From: Paenibacillus tyrphae
Lineage (GTDB): Bacteria > Bacillota > Bacilli > Paenibacillales > NBRC-103111
Reading direction: 5' to 3'
Assembly: GCF_024158745.1 (NCBI RefSeq)
Contig: NZ_JAMZAW010000008.1
Span: 1 to 64,000, forward strand
Length of the DNA: 64,000 bases
The notes below the pieces were generated by a model that ran no database searches, was not told the DNA's origin, and was given only the letters and a program-made list of their open reading frames with translations. Both the position numbers and the translations under genes were made by a program. Shown in pieces: positions 61,376 through 64,000 of the stretch (positions are counted from its first letter, which is position 1; each line of letters opens with the position of its first letter).

Positions 61376-62014
61376 ATGAAACTAAAAGTACTTCTCGCCT
61401 GTTTGTTCGCGCTTGCCTTTGCGGCCGGAATCTGGAATGACGCACCGAAGAAACACCTTTCGAAGCTGGTCAACACAAGCACGAGTTCAAACGCTAATCC
61501 GGGTGAAAAAGCAAATGCGATAAGCTATGTTCCGACGACAGATGACGAATACGCATCCATCCAAAGCGCCGCAGGCACGGACAGTTTATTCATCTATAAG
61601 TTTCAAACGGATGACGAGAGTATGACCCAGATCGATTGCTGGCTGGAGCATTACGTGAACGGATCGCTTAAGGAGACTGTGGCATCGATGGGGACGAGGA
61701 TTAGGCCCAAGCGGGAAAATAAGCTGTATTGGAGCCTGACCAGCGTAAACGACAAGGAGCAAATGTGGATTGTTTCGGTGCGGGACGGAGGCAGCTTCTC
61801 TTCCAGCAAGGGCTCCATAGCTAAAGAAGCTTTTACTTCATCCACTTGGGGCTCGATGATTGGCAGCCAAAAAATCGTACCGGAGGAGCCTATTACTTTG
61901 AGTGCGATCGTACGGAAGAAAGAGCAGGGGTCGACGACTTTCAAACCGGATCCTGACGAATTAATCAAATCGTACGATGAAGTATATCTGCTGAAATGCC
62001 GCTTTAAAGCTTAA
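61376..62014 (+). CDS. Putative exported protein of unknown function
   Basis: 212 residues with an N-terminal signal or anchor (KLKVLLACLFALAFAAGIW) and a polar Ser/Asn-rich spacer. A beta-rich domain follows (DSLFIYKFQTDDESMTQIDC, KLYWSLTSVNDKEQMWIVSV, LSAIVRKKEQGSTTF). I do not recognise a family. ATG 61376 follows GGAGG. A possible promoter TTGGTG / TATATT (18-base spacer) ends near 61325. Codon use is normal for the region. Confidence 0.7.
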   Translation: MKLKVLLACLFALAFAAGIWNDAPKKHLSKLVNTSTSSNANPGEKANAISYVPTTDDEYASIQSAAGTDSLFIYKFQTDDESMTQIDCWLEHYVNGSLKETVASMGTRIRPKRENKLYWSLTSVNDKEQMWIVSVRDGGSFSSSKGSIAKEAFTSSTWGSMIGSQKIVPEEPITLSAIVRKKEQGSTTFKPDPDELIKSYDEVYLLKCRFKA

Positions 62015-62114
62015 TTCTGTTATGCATCCCCATGCCCGAGCCGCACTCTTCCACGTTGCAGGAATTGCGCCTCGGGCAAGCTCTACGGCAAATATCATTG
62101 TTTGGCTTCGCGGG

Positions 62115-62561
62115 TTACCCTTCCTCGTCAAGCTTCGGCTCCCGGAATGCACCGTAGCTTTCCAAGTATTCGAAAAAGGCCTCATCCCCATTGCCTTCCA
62201 ACAGGTTTAGGAACGCATACGAAATCATGTCGATCCACTCTTCTAATCGGCACACGTCCTCTTCCGAGATCAACCCGTTGGAACGGAGCATGCCGTCCAG
62301 ATGAACGCCCCACGCCCGGCTTAAGTGGCACATCCCCCATACGGCGGAGACAATATCCCGATCCAGATGCGGTGCGTCCGGCCCCAGCTTCTTTTGCAGG
62401 ATATACAGAGCGTACATGACCTCATGAAAGTTCTCTTCGATCAAGCCGCGGTACGGGCGAAGCGACATCAGAAATCCGGTTTGACCCTTCGGATGGTCGA
62501 TCGCCTCATCAATTGAGAAACTGTGCAGCATCAGCAGCCGTTTTGCCTCTTCTTCAGTCAT
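62115..62561 (-). CDS. Hypothetical acidic helical protein
   Basis: 148 residues from ATG 62561, behind AGGAGGG; a longer in-frame start lacks a ribosome binding site. Sequence blocks: MTEEEAKRLLMLHSFSIDEA, GFLMSLRPYRGLIEENFHEV, DIVSAVWGMCHLSRAWGVH and GNGDEAFFEYLESYGAFRE. Mostly helical, cytosolic, no known motif. It looks like a conserved small protein, function unknown. Confidence 0.72.
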   Translation of the reverse strand: MTEEEAKRLLMLHSFSIDEAIDHPKGQTGFLMSLRPYRGLIEENFHEVMYALYILQKKLGPDAPHLDRDIVSAVWGMCHLSRAWGVHLDGMLRSNGLISEEDVCRLEEWIDMISYAFLNLLEGNGDEAFFEYLESYGAFREPKLDEEG

Positions 62562-62666
62562 GGTTTCCCTCCTACTTCCCCTTCTGTCAGCGAACCAATT
62601 ACTTAACTTCTTCGCAGAGAGACAAAATTCCTTGTACGGCAACCGATGATCATAGTATCCTTTCGG

Positions 62667-62768
62667 CTATCGACCAAACTGCTGTTGAATGACATTTAAA
62701 TGATGCTCCGTATGACCAACCATCACATAGAAAATACTTCGAGCTGTCACAACCTGCTCGTCATATTG
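62667..62768 (-). pseudogene. C-terminal fragment of a DinB-family gene
   Basis: About 33 codons read DEQVVTARSIFYVMVGHTEH and then HLNVIQQQFGR before a stop at 62667. The G-H-x-x-H-H-x-N-I pattern with the metal His pair is the end of DinB_2 proteins. Nothing upstream keeps the frame (TAG a few codons before), and the PrmC-like gene ends 34 bases further on. A remnant of a deleted gene. Confidence 0.6.
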
Positions 62769-62801
62769 CTATCCGTCTTCATTAGTGAAGCAGCGTTCTT
62801 C

Positions 62802-63611
62802 CTAGCTTGGTCTTGGATGGTCTGTTCGGATTCCGATGATAACGTTAGCGTCCTGTTCTTCGGAACGAACCCATTTTGGAATCAATCCGTATTGAGCAAA
62901 GAGTTCGGCCGTCAACGGCGCCTGCTTCTCGCTCGTTTCGACTAGTAAATAGCCTCCCTTTGCAAGCCAGAGAGGAGCTTCAGCCACTATTCTTCGTTGA
63001 ACGTCAAGTCCATCAGCTCCTCCATCAAGTGCAATTCTTGCCTCGTGGACGCGGGCTTCCGTTGGCATGAATTTTATTGCCTCGGTAGGTACGTATGGGG
63101 CATTGGCTATAATAACATTGACGCGATTATAAAGTTGAACAGGTATCGGATCGTAGAGATCCCCTTCATACACAAAGCCTTTGTCTAACTGAATATTGCG
63201 ACGGGCGCATTGTACTGCAGCAGGATCAATATCAACCGCGTGCAATTCAATACGTTCTATTAAAGCGGCTAAAGCCGCGCCCAAAGCTCCGGAACCGCAG
63301 CACAGGTCTACTACTACGTCTCCTGGTCGAGTGTGGGCCAAGGCCTGTCTCACTAAAAACTCGGTTCGTTGCCGGGGTACGAAAATTCCGGGATCCAACT
63401 CAATCCGCAAACCACAGAAATCCGCACATCCGATAATGTGTTCAAGAGGGAAACCATCAATTCTGCGATCCACAAGTTTGGCGAGTTCCGTAGAATTGTT
63501 CGAAGCAGCTATAAGCAACCGGGCCTCCTCCTCAGCAAAAACACAACCGGCAGCGCGAAGCTTCCTAACAACCATTTGCCAAATAATACTTCCATCTTCA
63601 CGATAATCCAC
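62802..63611 (-). CDS. PrmC-like protein N5-glutamine methyltransferase family
   Basis: 269 residues. An N-terminal helical domain (~1-85) is followed by the HemK/PrmC core: IFVPRQRTEFLVRQA, VVDLCCGSGALGAALAA (SAM loop) and VNVIIANAPYVPTEAIKFMP. The catalytic NPPY is NAPY here. This variant is typical of a paralogue group annotated as putative N5-glutamine methyltransferases, distinct from the release-factor enzyme, which sits by prfA. No prfA is near. The target protein is unknown. Confidence 0.82.
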   Translation of the reverse strand: MDYREDGSIIWQMVVRKLRAAGCVFAEEEARLLIAASNNSTELAKLVDRRIDGFPLEHIIGCADFCGLRIELDPGIFVPRQRTEFLVRQALAHTRPGDVVVDLCCGSGALGAALAALIERIELHAVDIDPAAVQCARRNIQLDKGFVYEGDLYDPIPVQLYNRVNVIIANAPYVPTEAIKFMPTEARVHEARIALDGGADGLDVQRRIVAEAPLWLAKGGYLLVETSEKQAPLTAELFAQYGLIPKWVRSEEQDANVIIGIRTDHPRPS

Positions 63612-63712
63612 ATATCATCCTACTTTGGTATGAATTTTGTATCACCACCAGTCTACATGTTATCGCTGTTTCTCAATATGCAGAATACTCTTATATTTAA
63701 ACTATCCTGCCC

Positions 63713-64000
63713 TTAATTCAACAGACCTTTACTTGTCACTAGATTGTCTGTTTCATGAATCAGATCACGTAACAGGCTTTGAGCCTTCTCCAAATCGGCT
63801 TGATCTTCTGTAACTAAGGTCAATATGTTATTAATTCTATTGGAATATTGGCTGGGCACCATGCTAAATGAATCGGCGATGGCAGCAGCTCCTTTTTCGT
63901 TCATCCAGTAAGTTTCGTTAAGTGCAAACAAAACCTGATTCAAGCAAGAGACTGACCTAAAACAACATCCGGCAATGTAAGATAAATCTTTTTTATAGAC
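63713..64000 (-). CDS. Nucleotidyltransferase-like protein, C-terminal part
   Basis: 95 residues are visible, open to the right edge of the window: IAGCCFRSVSCLNQVLFALN, ETYWMNEKGAAAIADSF and a helical end DLIHETDNLVTSKGLLN. The F-R-S-x-S-C-L-N-Q-V-L-F-A-L-N-x-x-Y block resembles the C-terminal helical domain of DUF4037/nucleotidyltransferase-domain proteins. A TTG at 63943 is not the true start because the frame continues upstream with coding character and no ribosome binding site precedes it. Confidence 0.65.
   Translation of the reverse strand, partial: VYKKDLSYIAGCCFRSVSCLNQVLFALNETYWMNEKGAAAIADSFSMVPSQYSNRINNILTLVTEDQADLEKAQSLLRDLIHETDNLVTSKGLLN

Noticed and set aside
63713..63943. A complete 76-residue gene starting at TTG 63943
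   Set aside because: The frame stays open to the window edge and the residues upstream continue the family-like sequence, so it is the end of a longer gene.

Overview
The window looks like chromosomal DNA of a moderately GC-rich, endospore-forming member of the Paenibacillaceae (Paenibacillus/Cohnella type). The evidence is a tricistronic GerA-type germinant receptor with an extra small membrane gene, CotF-like coat genes around an alcohol dehydrogenase in the order known from the Bacillus subtilis yra locus, strong AGGAGG-type ribosome binding sites, several sugar ABC transporters without their own ATPase, and an AraC sensor beside an LplABC-type importer. No rRNA, tRNA, CRISPR array or intact insertion sequence was seen.

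Layout. 1-4.4 kb: the 3' part of a collagen-like (Gly-X-Y) gene that enters from outside the window, then a decayed glycosylation block (broken glycosyltransferase, broken DUF4214 gene, rfbB with an internal deletion) beside an intact rfbA. 4.7-11.5 kb: penicillin-acylase-type hydrolase, and divergent to it the ger operon with a sigma-G-like promoter. 11.7-24 kb: single housekeeping or accessory genes (aldo/keto reductase, DinB, CGNR regulator, amidase, SRAP protein, mutarotase, hydroxyacid dehydrogenase, LiaF-like protein, ArsR/SRPBCC pair), mixed with genes broken by one base (NUDIX, an unknown protein) and a 34-codon RND transporter tail. A small Cys/Tyr-rich gene lies at 24 kb. 24.4-27.6 kb: kinase-like protein and the yra-like coat locus, followed by a 287-bp hairpin repeat.

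27.9-44.6 kb is the most interesting part: a likely peptidoglycan (muropeptide / N-acetylmuramic acid) salvage region. On one strand are an Ala-Glu-type epimerase, a D-aminopeptidase (DppA), an RpiR/MurR regulator, then a sugar-binding lipoprotein, two permeases, a DUF4855 exoprotein and a dehydrogenase. Divergently lie murQ, a DUF4434-like protein and a ROK kinase. Further on are nanE, an FAD oxidoreductase and an alpha/alpha-barrel protein. A GGAG-AT-rich-CTCC palindrome recurs in front of these operons and suggests a single regulon. No PTS gene is present, so uptake by ABC transporter followed by cytosolic ROK phosphorylation and MurQ cleavage is the inferred route.

44.8-50.9 kb: AraC-type membrane sensor plus LplB/LplC/LplA-type transporter. 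51-52.2 kb: CPA2 antiporter. 52.4-61.1 kb: an eight-gene catabolic cluster on the minus strand (two Gfo/Idh/MocA dehydrogenases, two sugar-phosphate isomerase/epimerase-type proteins, a GGDEF-like/HTH regulator, an M20 amidohydrolase, a DapA-type aldolase and an NAD-dependent epimerase). 61.3-64 kb: small unknown genes, a DinB remnant, a PrmC-like methyltransferase, and the C-terminal part of a nucleotidyltransferase-like gene running off the right edge.
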